Assembly: GCF_006838285.1 (NCBI RefSeq)
Contig: NZ_CP038228.1
Span: 1,302,001 to 1,366,000, forward strand
Direction of reading: 5' to 3'
Origin: Xanthomonas translucens pv. cerealis
GTDB taxonomy: Bacteria; Pseudomonadota; Gammaproteobacteria; Xanthomonadales; Xanthomonadaceae
DNA: 64,000 nt
The notes under the pieces were generated by a model. That model saw only the letters and a program-made list of their open reading frames with translations, was not told the DNA's origin and did no database searches. Below, one piece after another: positions 10,601 to 18,500 of the stretch. The translations under genes and the position numbers were made by a program. The stretch's first letter is position 1. Each line of letters begins with the position of its first letter.

Positions 10601-12780
10601 ACAACATCGTCGGCGGCAAGATCGTGGCGCCGCCGCAGGTGGTGCGCCACGACCAGGACGATCCGTACCTGGTGGTCGCCGCCGACAAGGGCACCGCCAC
10701 CTTCTCCGACATCGCCAACGGGCTGGCGATCGACCACGGCTTCTGGCTCGGCGACGCGTTCGCCTCCGGCGGCTCGGTCGGCTACGACCACAAGGGCATG
10801 GGCATCACCGCGCGCGGCGCCTGGGAGTCGGTCAAGCGCCACTTCCGCGCGCTGGGCCGCGATTGCCAGAGCGAAGACTTTAGCGTGGTCGGCATCGGCG
10901 ACATGTCCGGCGACGTGTTCGGCAACGGCATGCTGCTGTCGCGGCACATCCGCCTGCTGGCCGCGTTCGACCACCGCCACATCTTCCTGGATCCGACGCC
11001 CGATCCCGCGGCCTCGTTCGCCGAGCGCGAGCGCCTGTTCAAGCTGCCGCGATCCAGCTGGGCCGACTACGACGCCAAGCTGATCAGCGCCGGCGGCGGC
11101 CTGTATCCGCGCACGCTGAAGTCGATCGAGATCAGCGCGCCGGTGCGCGAGGCGCTGGGCCTGGAGGCGAACGTCAAGCAGCTCTCGCCGAACGAACTGA
11201 TGAACGCCATCCTCAAGGCGCCGGTTGACCTGTTCTGGAACGGCGGCATCGGTACCTACGTCAAGGCCGCCAGCGAGAGCCACGGCGACGTCGGCGACCG
11301 CGCCAACAACGGCCTGCGCGTCAACGGCGGCGAGCTGCGCTGCAGGATCGTCGGCGAAGGCGGCAACCTGGGCCTGACCCAGCTCGGCCGCATCGAGGCC
11401 GCGCAGGTCGGGGTGCTGCTCAACACCGACTTCATCGACAACTCGGCCGGTGTGGACACCTCCGACCACGAAGTCAACATCAAGATCCTGCTCAACGACG
11501 TGGTGCAGGCCAGGAAGCTGAGCGTGGCGGCGCGCAACACGCTGCTGGCGTCGATGACCGACGAGGTCGCCGAGCTGGTGCTGTGGGACAACATCCGCCA
11601 GAACCAGGCGCTGAGCCTGATGGAGCGGATGAGCGTCAAGCGCCTGGGCTCCAAGCAGCACTTCATCCGCACCCTGGAAGCGCAGGGCCTGCTCGACCGG
11701 CAGATCGAATACTTGCCCTCGGATGCGGAGATCTCCGCACGCAAGGCGCGCGGCCAGGGCCTGACCCGGCCGGAGCTGGCGGTGCTGCTGTCCTACTCCA
11801 AGTTGGTCGCGTTCCAGCAGCTGCTGGAATCGGACATCCCAGAGGATCCGTACCTGTCCAAGGAGCTGCAGCGCTACTTCCCGCAGCCGCTGCAGAAGAA
11901 GTACGCCGATGCGATGGAGCGGCACCGGCTGAAGCGCGAGATCATCGCCACCGCGGTCACCAACACCACCATCAACCGCATGGGCGCGACCTTCCTGATG
12001 CGCATGCAGGAAGACACCGGGCGCAGCATCGGCGAGGTCGCCAAGGCGTACACGATCAGCCGCGAGACGCTGGACGCGCGCGCGCTGTGGACGCAGATCG
12101 ACGCGCTGGATGGGCAGGTGCCCGAGTCGGTGCAGATCGATGCGCTGGAAGTGATCTGGAAGCTGCAGCGCGCGTTCGTGCGCTGGCTGCTGTTCCGCCC
12201 CGGCCCGATGCCCGGCATCACCGCGGCGGTGGAGCGCTACCACGAGCCGTTCAACGACATCCGCGTCGCCTCCGGCGTGCTGTCGGACTCGCAGCGCCCG
12301 CTGTACGAAGCGCTGGTGCAGGAATGGCAGGACAAGGGCCTGCCGGCGGCGCTGGCGCAGCAGCTGTCGGAACTGCGCTTCCTGGAGCCGGCGTTCGACA
12401 TCATCGAGATGGCGCGCACCCGCAAGCTCAAGCCGGTGGAGGTGTCGAAGCTGCATTTCCGCCTCGGCGAGGCCTTGCAGCTGCCGTGGATCGTCGAGCA
12501 GATCGACGCGCTGGAGGTCAACGGCCGCTGGCATGCGGTGGCCCGCGGCGTGCTGCGCGACGAACTGGCCAAGCACCACAGCGCGCTGGCCGGACAGGCT
12601 CTGGCGTTGCCAGGCGGCAATGCCGAGGCCAAGGTGCAGCAGTGGTTGCAGCGCGACGACAGCAGCCTGCGCTTCACCTTGAACATGCTGCAGGAGCTAT
12701 CGGCGCAGAAGGCGCTGGACTACCCGACCGTGTCGGTGGCGGTGCAGCGTCTCGGGCAGCTGGCGGCGCACGGCGTGTGA
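7687..12780 (+). CDS. gdhB: NAD-specific glutamate dehydrogenase, large (GDH-180) type
   Basis: A 1697-residue enzyme interconverting glutamate and 2-oxoglutarate plus ammonia with NAD; this giant class is mainly catabolic. I chose ATG 7687 (MKPKSDAS); another ATG lies five codons upstream. Residues 1-65 are a Ser/Lys/Ala/Pro-rich low-complexity leader. The long N-terminal regulatory region contains [19 protein letters not shown]. The catalytic core near residues 895-940 has [20 protein letters not shown] followed by the substrate-lysine segment VPVGAKGGF. The dinucleotide domain has [15 protein letters not shown] and [19 protein letters not shown]. A stem-loop follows the stop. The 250 bp upstream holds the divergent promoter region shared with the tetR operon. 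Confidence 0.94.
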   Translation: [1697 protein letters not shown]

Positions 12781-12798
12781 CATCACACGGCGCTTGAC

Positions 12799-12825
12799 CC
12801 AACCGTTTGCGGCGCAAACGGTTGG
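12799..12825. terminator. 12-bp perfect hairpin after glutamate dehydrogenase, possible terminator
   Basis: CCAACCGTTTGC, a three-base loop, then GCAAACGGTTGG, starting 18 bp after the stop codon. The stem is perfect, but no T-run follows, so termination is plausible rather than certain. It also marks the left boundary of the accessory island. Confidence 0.5.
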
Positions 12826-12879
12826 CGCCGCCGTGGGCCACGCCGCGCCTGTCCCCCGCGGCTTTGCCGCGCCCCGCTT

Positions 12880-13110
12880 AAGGACTGGGCGAGCGAGATC
12901 ACCGACTTCCCCGATGACCGGTCCGAGGCGGTGATTGCGCATGAGATAACGGATAAGGCCAAAGCCGCATACAAGCGCGACAAGATGCTGGAGAAGCGGC
13001 GGAAGATGATGGGAGCGTGGGCAAGCTACTGCGCGTCTTCAACTGCGCAGCCTGGCGCATGGCGTTTTCCCATACGGGCGCCTTACTTGATTGTGGAGTG
13101 TCGCACTTGA
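12880..13110 (+). pseudogene. C-terminal remnant of a phage/island tyrosine recombinase
   Basis: An open frame without its own plausible start reads KDWASEITDFPDD, then AVIAHEITDKAKAAYKRDKM, then LEKRRKMMGAWASYC. This pattern (short acidic segment, AHxIxDKxxAAYxR, EKRRxxMxxWAxYC) is the extreme C-terminus of P4-like integrases, just past the catalytic tyrosine. After that, the frame drifts into unrelated sequence to a stop at 13108. The catalytic domain is absent. It is evidence that an integrative element once ended here beside glutamate dehydrogenase. Confidence 0.7.
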
Positions 13111-13334
13111 AAGTTGAGTCTAAGCCCGCCTCTTACAGCCACTGCACAATGCGGCCCTTTCCTGCGAGAAGGTCGTCGATTTTTTGAGCGCTGCAGAACG
13201 TGGATCCGCAGCATCGTCTCAACAATGAGGAGCGGGGGGGATTCTAGCAAAAAAGCCAGCATTGAGCTAACTCACTGCCATTAAAGAATTTTTCGCGGAC
13301 TCCTGTCGACCCTTGATGCCGATTTGGCGGAGCC
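13111..13334. other. AT-richer gap downstream of the TALE gene
   Basis: No gene is seen. Base composition is visibly lower in GC than the flanking core genes. It holds the 31-bp transposase-derived repeat (13191-13221), a G-run at about 13234-13240 and the TALE stop region. No clear intrinsic terminator for the TALE gene is visible. Confidence 0.5.
13191..13221 (-). repeat. 31-bp direct repeat, copy 1 (IS5-type transposase fragment)
   Basis: These 31 bases are identical to 17340-17370, inside the dead transposase on the other side of the TALE gene, in the same orientation. They correspond to transposase codons for [11 protein letters not shown]. The identity stops sharply at both ends. Confidence 0.85.
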
Positions 13335-16300
13335 TCAATGAGGCAATAGCGTCATCAACCATGCGATTTCCTCTTCTTCGAATCTCAGGGGATCTTCCCC
13401 TGCGCCTCCGAAGAAGGCTGCAGCTTGTTCCAAGAACGCAGCGCTGGAAGCTGCCAGGTCGGCGTTCGTGGGCGTACCAGGATCCGGGAGGCCGCCCCCG
13501 ATCCTGGTACGCTGGCGTTTTACACCCCAGCTACTGAGGGGGAGCAGACGCGCTGCATCGCGCTGTTCGGGAACGAACACCTCGGCAGCCTGCTGTGCAG
13601 AGGAGTGGTTGACAACACTATCCGATCGGGACCGTTTGCGGTTGCTTGCCCGAGCCCGGTCTGCCTCGTGAATTGGGTTGGGCGCGTCCAGTTCACGCTT
13701 CAGGGAATCGGCGAATGCATGCAAGGACTCCTGGCTAGGAGTTTGAGCTGAAGCAGAGGATGGTTTCGCCCCCTTCATCCCTAATGCTTGAAGGATGCGG
13801 TGCCAACGCTGGGAGGCTGGGGGGAGCGTTCCACTGCGGGCTTCGAGTTCTGTGACGCCCACACGGCGAAATAGCTGCAACAATCCTTCACTGCTCATCT
13901 CAAACCGCGTCATGGCTTCATGAAATGCTTGCGCTGGGTGGGAGTGGCACTGGAAAAACCCCAGCACGCGAACCACTTGCGCGGCATCGGCAACCAGATG
14001 GGCCGTGCCTTCGGGAACAAGGTTACGGGTTCTTGTGATCAATGCCAGCGCGCGCGGCAATCCCTTTTTCACCGCATCCAGCGCAGGACGTCCGCCGAGG
14101 CAGGCCAAGGCGACGAGGCGGTCGTTGGTCAAAACGGCCAAGGCCGGATCAGGGCTGGATAACTGGGCAAAAATACTTTCCAGCGCCTGCTTGCCGCCAT
14201 CTTGGCTGGCGATGGCCACCACCTGGTCCGGGGTCAGGCCATAGTCCTGGCACAGCACCGGCAACAGCCGCTGCACCGTCTCCAGCGCCTGTTTGCCACC
14301 GCCATTGCTGGCGATGGCCACCACCTGGTCCGGGGTCAGGCCATAGGGGGGCTTGCACAGCACCGGCAACAGCTGCTGCACCGTCTCCAGCGCCTGCTTG
14401 CCGCCATCTTGGCTGGCGATGGCCACCACCTGGTCCGGGGTCAGGCCATGGTCCTGGCACAGCACCGGCAACAGCCGCTGCACCGTCTCCAGTGCCTGCT
14501 TGCCGCCATTATTGCTGGCGATGGCCACCACCTGCTCCGGGGTCAGGCCATAGGGGGGCTTGCGCAGCACCGGCAACAGCCGCTGCACCGTCTCCAGCGC
14601 TTGCTTGCCGCCATCGTGGCTGGCGATAGCCACCACCTGGTTCGGGGTCAGGCGATGGGGGGGCTGGCACAGCACTGGCAACAGCCGCTGTACCGTCTCC
14701 AGCGCCTGCCTGCCGCCATCGTGGCTGGCGATGGCCACCACCTGCTCCGGGGTCAGGCCATAGGGGGGCTTGCGCAGCACCGGCAACAGCCGCTGCACTG
14801 TCTCCAGCGCCTGCTTGCCGCCCTTATTGCTGGCGATGGCCACCACCTGCTCTGGGGTCAGGCTATAGGGTGGCTTGCACAGCACGGGCAACAGCCGCTG
14901 CACCGTCTTCAGCGCCTGCTTGCCACCCCCATTGCTGGCGATGGCTACGACCTGGTCCGGTGTCAGGCGATAGGGGGGCTTGCATAGCACCGGCAACAGC
15001 CGCCGCACCGTCTCCAGCGCCTGCTTGCCACCGCCATTGCTGGCGATGGCCACGACCTGGTCCGGGGTCAGGCAATAGGGTGGCTTGCACAGCACGGGCA
15101 ACAGCCGCTGCACCGTCTCCAGCGCCTGCTTGCCGCCATCATGGCTGGCGATGGCCACCACCTGGTCCGGGGTCAGGCCATAGGGGGGCTTGCACAGCAC
15201 CGGCAACAGCCGCTGCACCGTCTCCAGCGCCTGCTTGCCACCGCCATTGCTGGCGATGGCTATCACTTGGTTCGGGGTCAGGCCATAGGGTGGCTTGCAC
15301 AGCACCGGCAACAGCCGCTGCACCGTCTCCAGCGCCTGCCTGCCGCCATCGTGGCTGGCGATGGTCACCACCTGGTCCGGGGTCAGGCCATAGGGGGGCT
15401 TGCACAACACGGGCAACAGCCGCTGCACCGTCTCCAGCGCCTGCTTGCCGCCATTATTGCTGGCGATGGCCACCACCTGCTCCGGGGTCAGGCCATAGGG
15501 TGGCTTGCACAGCACGGGCAACAGCCGCTGCACCGTCTCCAGCGCCTGTTTGCCCCCGATCTTGCTGGCGATGGCCACCACCTGGTCCGGGGTCAGGCTA
15601 TAGGGTGGCTTGCACAGCACGGGCAACAGCCGCTGCACCGTCTCCAGCGCCTGCTTGCCGCCATTATTGCTGGCAATGGCCACCACCTGCTCCGGGGTGA
15701 GGCCATAGGGGGGCTTGCACAGCACCGGCAACAGCCGCTGCACTGTCCCCAGCGCCAGCTTGCCGCCATTATTGCTGACGATGGCCACCACTTGGTCCGG
15801 GAGCAGGTGCAGGGGGGCGCCAGTCAGCGCATTGCGCGATGCATGCACGGCCTCCACCGCGGTCACGCCGCCACGTTTTGCAATCTTGAGGAGTTGGCCT
15901 GTGTCCAACTGTAACGGTGGACCTCTCAAATCTTCCGCCACCGTTAGCAAGGCCTCCAGGGCCCGTGCGCCCGACTTCTGTTTGCCAACGCCGACGATGT
16001 CTTCGTGTTTCGCCTCTGGCAACACCGCGATTATGTCTTGATACCTGCCAGCGATGGTCCCTAACGCTGCCACGTGTCTGCTGAGCTCAACGATGTGCGC
16101 GTGTGTAAACCCATGGCCGACCAGTGCCTCGTGGTGCTGCGCCACTGTCGAACGCACCTTCGGTTTGATCTTCTCCTGCTGCTGCTGGCTGTAGCCGAAC
16201 GTGCTTAGATCCACATGTGCTGCAGGCGAAGCATCGGATGTTTGCGCAGCACGCCGTGGCCGCCGGGCCGGCTTGGCGCGCTGCGGCCGCGCGGCAGTGA

Positions 16301-16676
16301 CAGCTACGCGCACGGGGGGCTGCGGGTCATCTGCTGTACGCAGACCCGATTGCACCTCATCCCCCTCTCCTGGAGCAGCCTCTGCACGAGCAGCGGCGAA
16401 GGGAGGCAATAAATCAAAAGGCGATCCAGCAAAAAGCGACGGATCAATCTGCTGACGCAGCATGTCGCTCAAGCTGCCCGCTGAAAACGCAGGCGAGCGT
16501 GCAGGGGAGGGCGGCGGACTGGCCCGGGACTCCATCCGCCGAGCGGGCAAGCCATCCAGGGGACTGTTGGCAGGCATAGACACCAACCGATCCGCAATGG
16601 GCTGGACCGCCTCCAGCTGAAATCCTGCCTGAAGCTCGCGAGCAGGACTTGGCGTGCGGGAGCGAATAGGCTCCAT
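13335..16676 (-). CDS. tal: Transcription activator-like effector (TALE), intact, 35-residue repeat type
   Basis: A 1113-residue protein, predicted to be secreted by the type III system into plant cells, where it would enter the nucleus and activate host promoters. Residues 1-290 are the N-terminal region (MEPIRSRTPSPARELQ start; GYSQQQQEKIKPKVRSTVAQ). Residues 291-813 hold 15 full repeats and 814-840 a half repeat. The C-terminus keeps LGFFQCHSHPAQAF, nuclear signals RKRSRSD (from 1013) and VKRQRTRIGG (1052-1061), and the acidic activation domain EEEEIAWLMTLLPH. Repeat residues 12-13 read NN NN KI NN HD NG HD NG NG NK HD HD NN QD NG QD. Canonical Trp232 of the -1 repeat is Lys (K234) and Trp278 is Ser (S280). 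Frame and domains are complete, so it is probably functional. It lies in an accessory island. Confidence 0.97.
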   Translation of the reverse strand: MEPIRSRTPSPARELQAGFQLEAVQPIADRLVSMPANSPLDGLPARRMESRASPPPSPARSPAFSAGSLSDMLRQQIDPSLFAGSPFDLLPPFAAARAEAAPGEGDEVQSGLRTADDPQPPVRVAVTAARPQRAKPARRPRRAAQTSDASPAAHVDLSTFGYSQQQQEKIKPKVRSTVAQHHEALVGHGFTHAHIVELSRHVAALGTIAGRYQDIIAVLPEAKHEDIVGVGKQKSGARALEALLTVAEDLRGPPLQLDTGQLLKIAKRGGVTAVEAVHASRNALTGAPLHLLPDQVVAIVSNNGGKLALGTVQRLLPVLCKPPYGLTPEQVVAIASNNGGKQALETVQRLLPVLCKPPYSLTPDQVVAIASKIGGKQALETVQRLLPVLCKPPYGLTPEQVVAIASNNGGKQALETVQRLLPVLCKPPYGLTPDQVVTIASHDGGRQALETVQRLLPVLCKPPYGLTPNQVIAIASNGGGKQALETVQRLLPVLCKPPYGLTPDQVVAIASHDGGKQALETVQRLLPVLCKPPYCLTPDQVVAIASNGGGKQALETVRRLLPVLCKPPYRLTPDQVVAIASNGGGKQALKTVQRLLPVLCKPPYSLTPEQVVAIASNKGGKQALETVQRLLPVLRKPPYGLTPEQVVAIASHDGGRQALETVQRLLPVLCQPPHRLTPNQVVAIASHDGGKQALETVQRLLPVLRKPPYGLTPEQVVAIASNNGGKQALETVQRLLPVLCQDHGLTPDQVVAIASQDGGKQALETVQQLLPVLCKPPYGLTPDQVVAIASNGGGKQALETVQRLLPVLCQDYGLTPDQVVAIASQDGGKQALESIFAQLSSPDPALAVLTNDRLVALACLGGRPALDAVKKGLPRALALITRTRNLVPEGTAHLVADAAQVVRVLGFFQCHSHPAQAFHEAMTRFEMSSEGLLQLFRRVGVTELEARSGTLPPASQRWHRILQALGMKGAKPSSASAQTPSQESLHAFADSLKRELDAPNPIHEADRARASNRKRSRSDSVVNHSSAQQAAEVFVPEQRDAARLLPLSSWGVKRQRTRIGGGLPDPGTPTNADLAASSAAFLEQAAAFFGGAGEDPLRFEEEEIAWLMTLLPH
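14157..15806 (-). repeat. TALE central repeat array: 15 full repeats plus half repeat
   Basis: Thirteen full repeats are 35 residues (105 bp) and end in (C/R)(K/Q)PP(Y/H)x. Repeats 13 and 15 are 34 residues (102 bp) and end CQDHG and CQDYG. Repeat 1 is irregular (LLPDQVVAIVSNNGG, KLALGT). Repeat bodies are otherwise close to LTPxQVVAIAS-xx-GGKQALE. Near-identity between units makes the array prone to recombination and assembly error. Confidence 0.95.
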
Positions 16677-16759
16677 CTGTCATTCCTCTTTCAAAGGAGG
16701 CGGATAACTTGCAACTACACACGTTGGCAGTCCGCGCCGAGCATGAGGGTTGAAACAAC

Positions 16760-16809
16760 GGGGCCAGAGAGAAGTATGCGTTTGAATCAGACATCTCCTC
16801 TGGCCCCGA
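16760..16809. promoter_or_regulatory. 11-bp inverted repeat in the TALE promoter region
   Basis: CGGGGCCAGAG (16760-16770) is exactly inverted at 16799-16809 with a 28-bp spacer, about 85-130 bp upstream of the TALE start. It could be a leader hairpin, a regulator site or a remnant of a mobile-element end. Nothing in the sequence decides between these. Confidence 0.4.
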
Positions 16810-16917
16810 GGTTTCCTCAGAATCTCAATGCTAAGCTGCAATGCGTGGCTCAACTGGGCAGCGGTTCGCCTGAAGAGCGGGGATTTCACGTTTTAGGGAT
16901 GCTCTGATCAACGCTTC

Positions 16918-17453
16918 CTAAACCTGTGCGACGTCGGCCACGTTGGCTGCCGTGTGCATTCCAGGTGATGCACCAACTCCGGAGTCATCGTTCACCCCAG
17001 GGTGCGCCTTCATCCCGAAGTCGTACTGATTACTCTTCTTGGTCTGGTGCATCTGCGGATCGCGTTCGCCGTCCTTGCTATTGGTCGAACTGGGTGCACA
17101 GATAATCGTTGCGTCCACGATGGTCCCACCCGGCAAGCTCTGGCCCTTGCGCGACAGATACGCGTTCACCCGGTTGAACAGCTGGCGCGCCAGATCGTGC
17201 CTCTCCAGCAACCGGCGAAAGTTCAGGATCGTGGTCTCCTCCGGCACGTCATCCAGACCGCCGATCTTGTCAAAACGGCGTATCGCGACCGTGTCGTGCA
17301 GCGCCTCCTCCGCTCCAGGGTCGCTCAGCGCGTATCACTGCTGCAGAACGTGGATCCGCAGCATCGTCTCCAACCGGTAGGGCTGACGCCAAGGCTGGCC
17401 CGAAAGCGGGTAATGCGGTTCGATCAGCGTCAGCATGGCGTTCCACGGCCGGC
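16918..17453 (-). pseudogene. Truncated IS5-family transposase with an in-frame nonsense codon
   Basis: Reading leftward from about 17453, the frame gives [20 protein letters not shown] and [11 protein letters not shown], then a TGA where the family has Trp. It continues in the same frame as [20 protein letters not shown] and [20 protein letters not shown] to [11 protein letters not shown], ending at 16918 after [12 protein letters not shown]. The N-terminal about 40 residues and the C-terminal catalytic part are missing, so it cannot act. It separates the TALE promoter from the NAD kinase gene. Its 31-bp internal segment is repeated beyond the TALE 3' end. Confidence 0.88.
17340..17370 (-). 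repeat. 31-bp direct repeat, copy 2 (within transposase remnant)
   Basis: Identical to 13191-13221 and in the same orientation. The two copies bracket the TALE gene and its promoter, about 4.15 kb apart. Confidence 0.85.
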
Positions 17454-17556
17454 ATGGCGCGGGCCGAGTTTGTTCGGCTCGCCGTTGCGACTGTTCGAGT
17501 CCAAGCGTGCGGGCGAGGGCGCGCGGGTCACCGGCGCGCCGGGTATGATCAAGGCC

Positions 17557-18342
17557 ATGAATACTTCCGTGCTGCCGTCCGCTCCCCGTATCTGTTTTCT
17601 TGCCAGCAGCGCGCCGCCTGCGGGGGCGGCGCGCGATCAGCTGATCGCACGCTATGGCGATTGCGCGCCGGCCGAGGCCGACGTGCTGTGCGCGCTCGGC
17701 GGCGACGGGTTCATGCTGCAGACCCTCCATCGCCACGGCAGCCTGGGCAAACCGGTGTTCGGCATGAAGCTGGGATCGGTCGGTTTCCTGATGAACCAGT
17801 TCCGCGACGACGATCTTGCCGTGCGCCTGGCGCACGCCGAGCCGGCCAAGCTGCGGCCGCTGGAGATGCTGGCGCAGACCGAGTCCGGCACCACCACCGG
17901 TTCGCTGGCCTACAACGAAGTGTCGCTGCTGCGGCAGACCCGCCAGGCCGCGCATGTCAGCATCGACCTCAACGGCCAGACCCGGGTCGATGAACTGATC
18001 TGCGACGGGGTGATGGTGGCCACACCAGCCGGCAGTACCGCCTACAACTCCTCGGCGCACGGGCCGATCCTGCCGCTGGGTTCGCACACGCTGGCGCTGA
18101 CCCCGATCGCCCCGTACCGGCCGCGGCGCTGGCGCGGCGCGATCCTCAAGGCCGACATCGAAGTGCGGCTGCGCGTGCTCGATCCGTACAAGCGCCCGGT
18201 CAGCGTCACCGCCGACTCGCATGAGACCCGCGACGTGGTCGAAGTCACCATCCGCGAATCGCGCGACCGTCTGGTCGCCTTGCTGTTCGATCCGGAGCAC
18301 AACCTGGAAGAGCGGATATTGAGCGAGCAGTTCATGGTGTGA
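17557..18342 (+). CDS. nadK: NAD kinase
   Basis: A cytoplasmic enzyme that phosphorylates NAD to NADP. Start ATG 17557 ([19 protein letters not shown]) gives 261 residues, the short bacterial form; an in-frame ATG four codons upstream is possible. The signature [14 protein letters not shown] carries the GGDG motif, and the second conserved block is [18 protein letters not shown]. The [12 protein letters not shown] segment also fits. It is transcribed away from the TALE island, whose transposase debris forms its upstream region, so its original promoter region may have been altered by the insertion. Confidence 0.95.
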   Translation: MNTSVLPSAPRICFLASSAPPAGAARDQLIARYGDCAPAEADVLCALGGDGFMLQTLHRHGSLGKPVFGMKLGSVGFLMNQFRDDDLAVRLAHAEPAKLRPLEMLAQTESGTTTGSLAYNEVSLLRQTRQAAHVSIDLNGQTRVDELICDGVMVATPAGSTAYNSSAHGPILPLGSHTLALTPIAPYRPRRWRGAILKADIEVRLRVLDPYKRPVSVTADSHETRDVVEVTIRESRDRLVALLFDPEHNLEERILSEQFMV

Positions 18343-18500
18343 ATTGCGGGACCGGGGACCAGGGACCCGTGAAATGCGGGCGCCGCTCATCTGATGCACC
18401 GCCGGCGCTCGGCTAAACTTTGCCGTGAGACGCTTTTCGGTCCCCGTTCCCTGGTCCCCTCGTCCGAGCCCCAGCCCCAGCCCCAGCCCGCGAACCCCCA
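18343..18500. repeat. GGGACC-type repeat and CCCCAG hexamer tract
   Basis: GGGACCGGGGACCAGGGACC (18350-18369) is mirrored by GGTCCCCGTTCCCTGGTCCC (18439-18458). A tandem CCCCAG tract of about four units (18467-18489) ends 12 bp before the 5'-nucleotidase start, where a Shine-Dalgarno site is not evident. Confidence 0.65.

Noticed and set aside
7699..12579. A 1626-codon minus-strand open frame opposite glutamate dehydrogenase
   Set aside because: Same compositional artefact; it lacks recognisable domains and lies fully inside a conserved gene.
13265..13285. GAGCTAACTCACT resembles the lac operator region of cloning vectors
   Set aside because: Only about a dozen bases match, and the flanking sequence does not continue the lac sequence. 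Chance similarity, not vector contamination.
14157..15806. Regular 102-105 bp periodicity that could be read as a CRISPR or satellite array
   Set aside because: The period is in frame with, and fully explained by, the TALE protein repeats.
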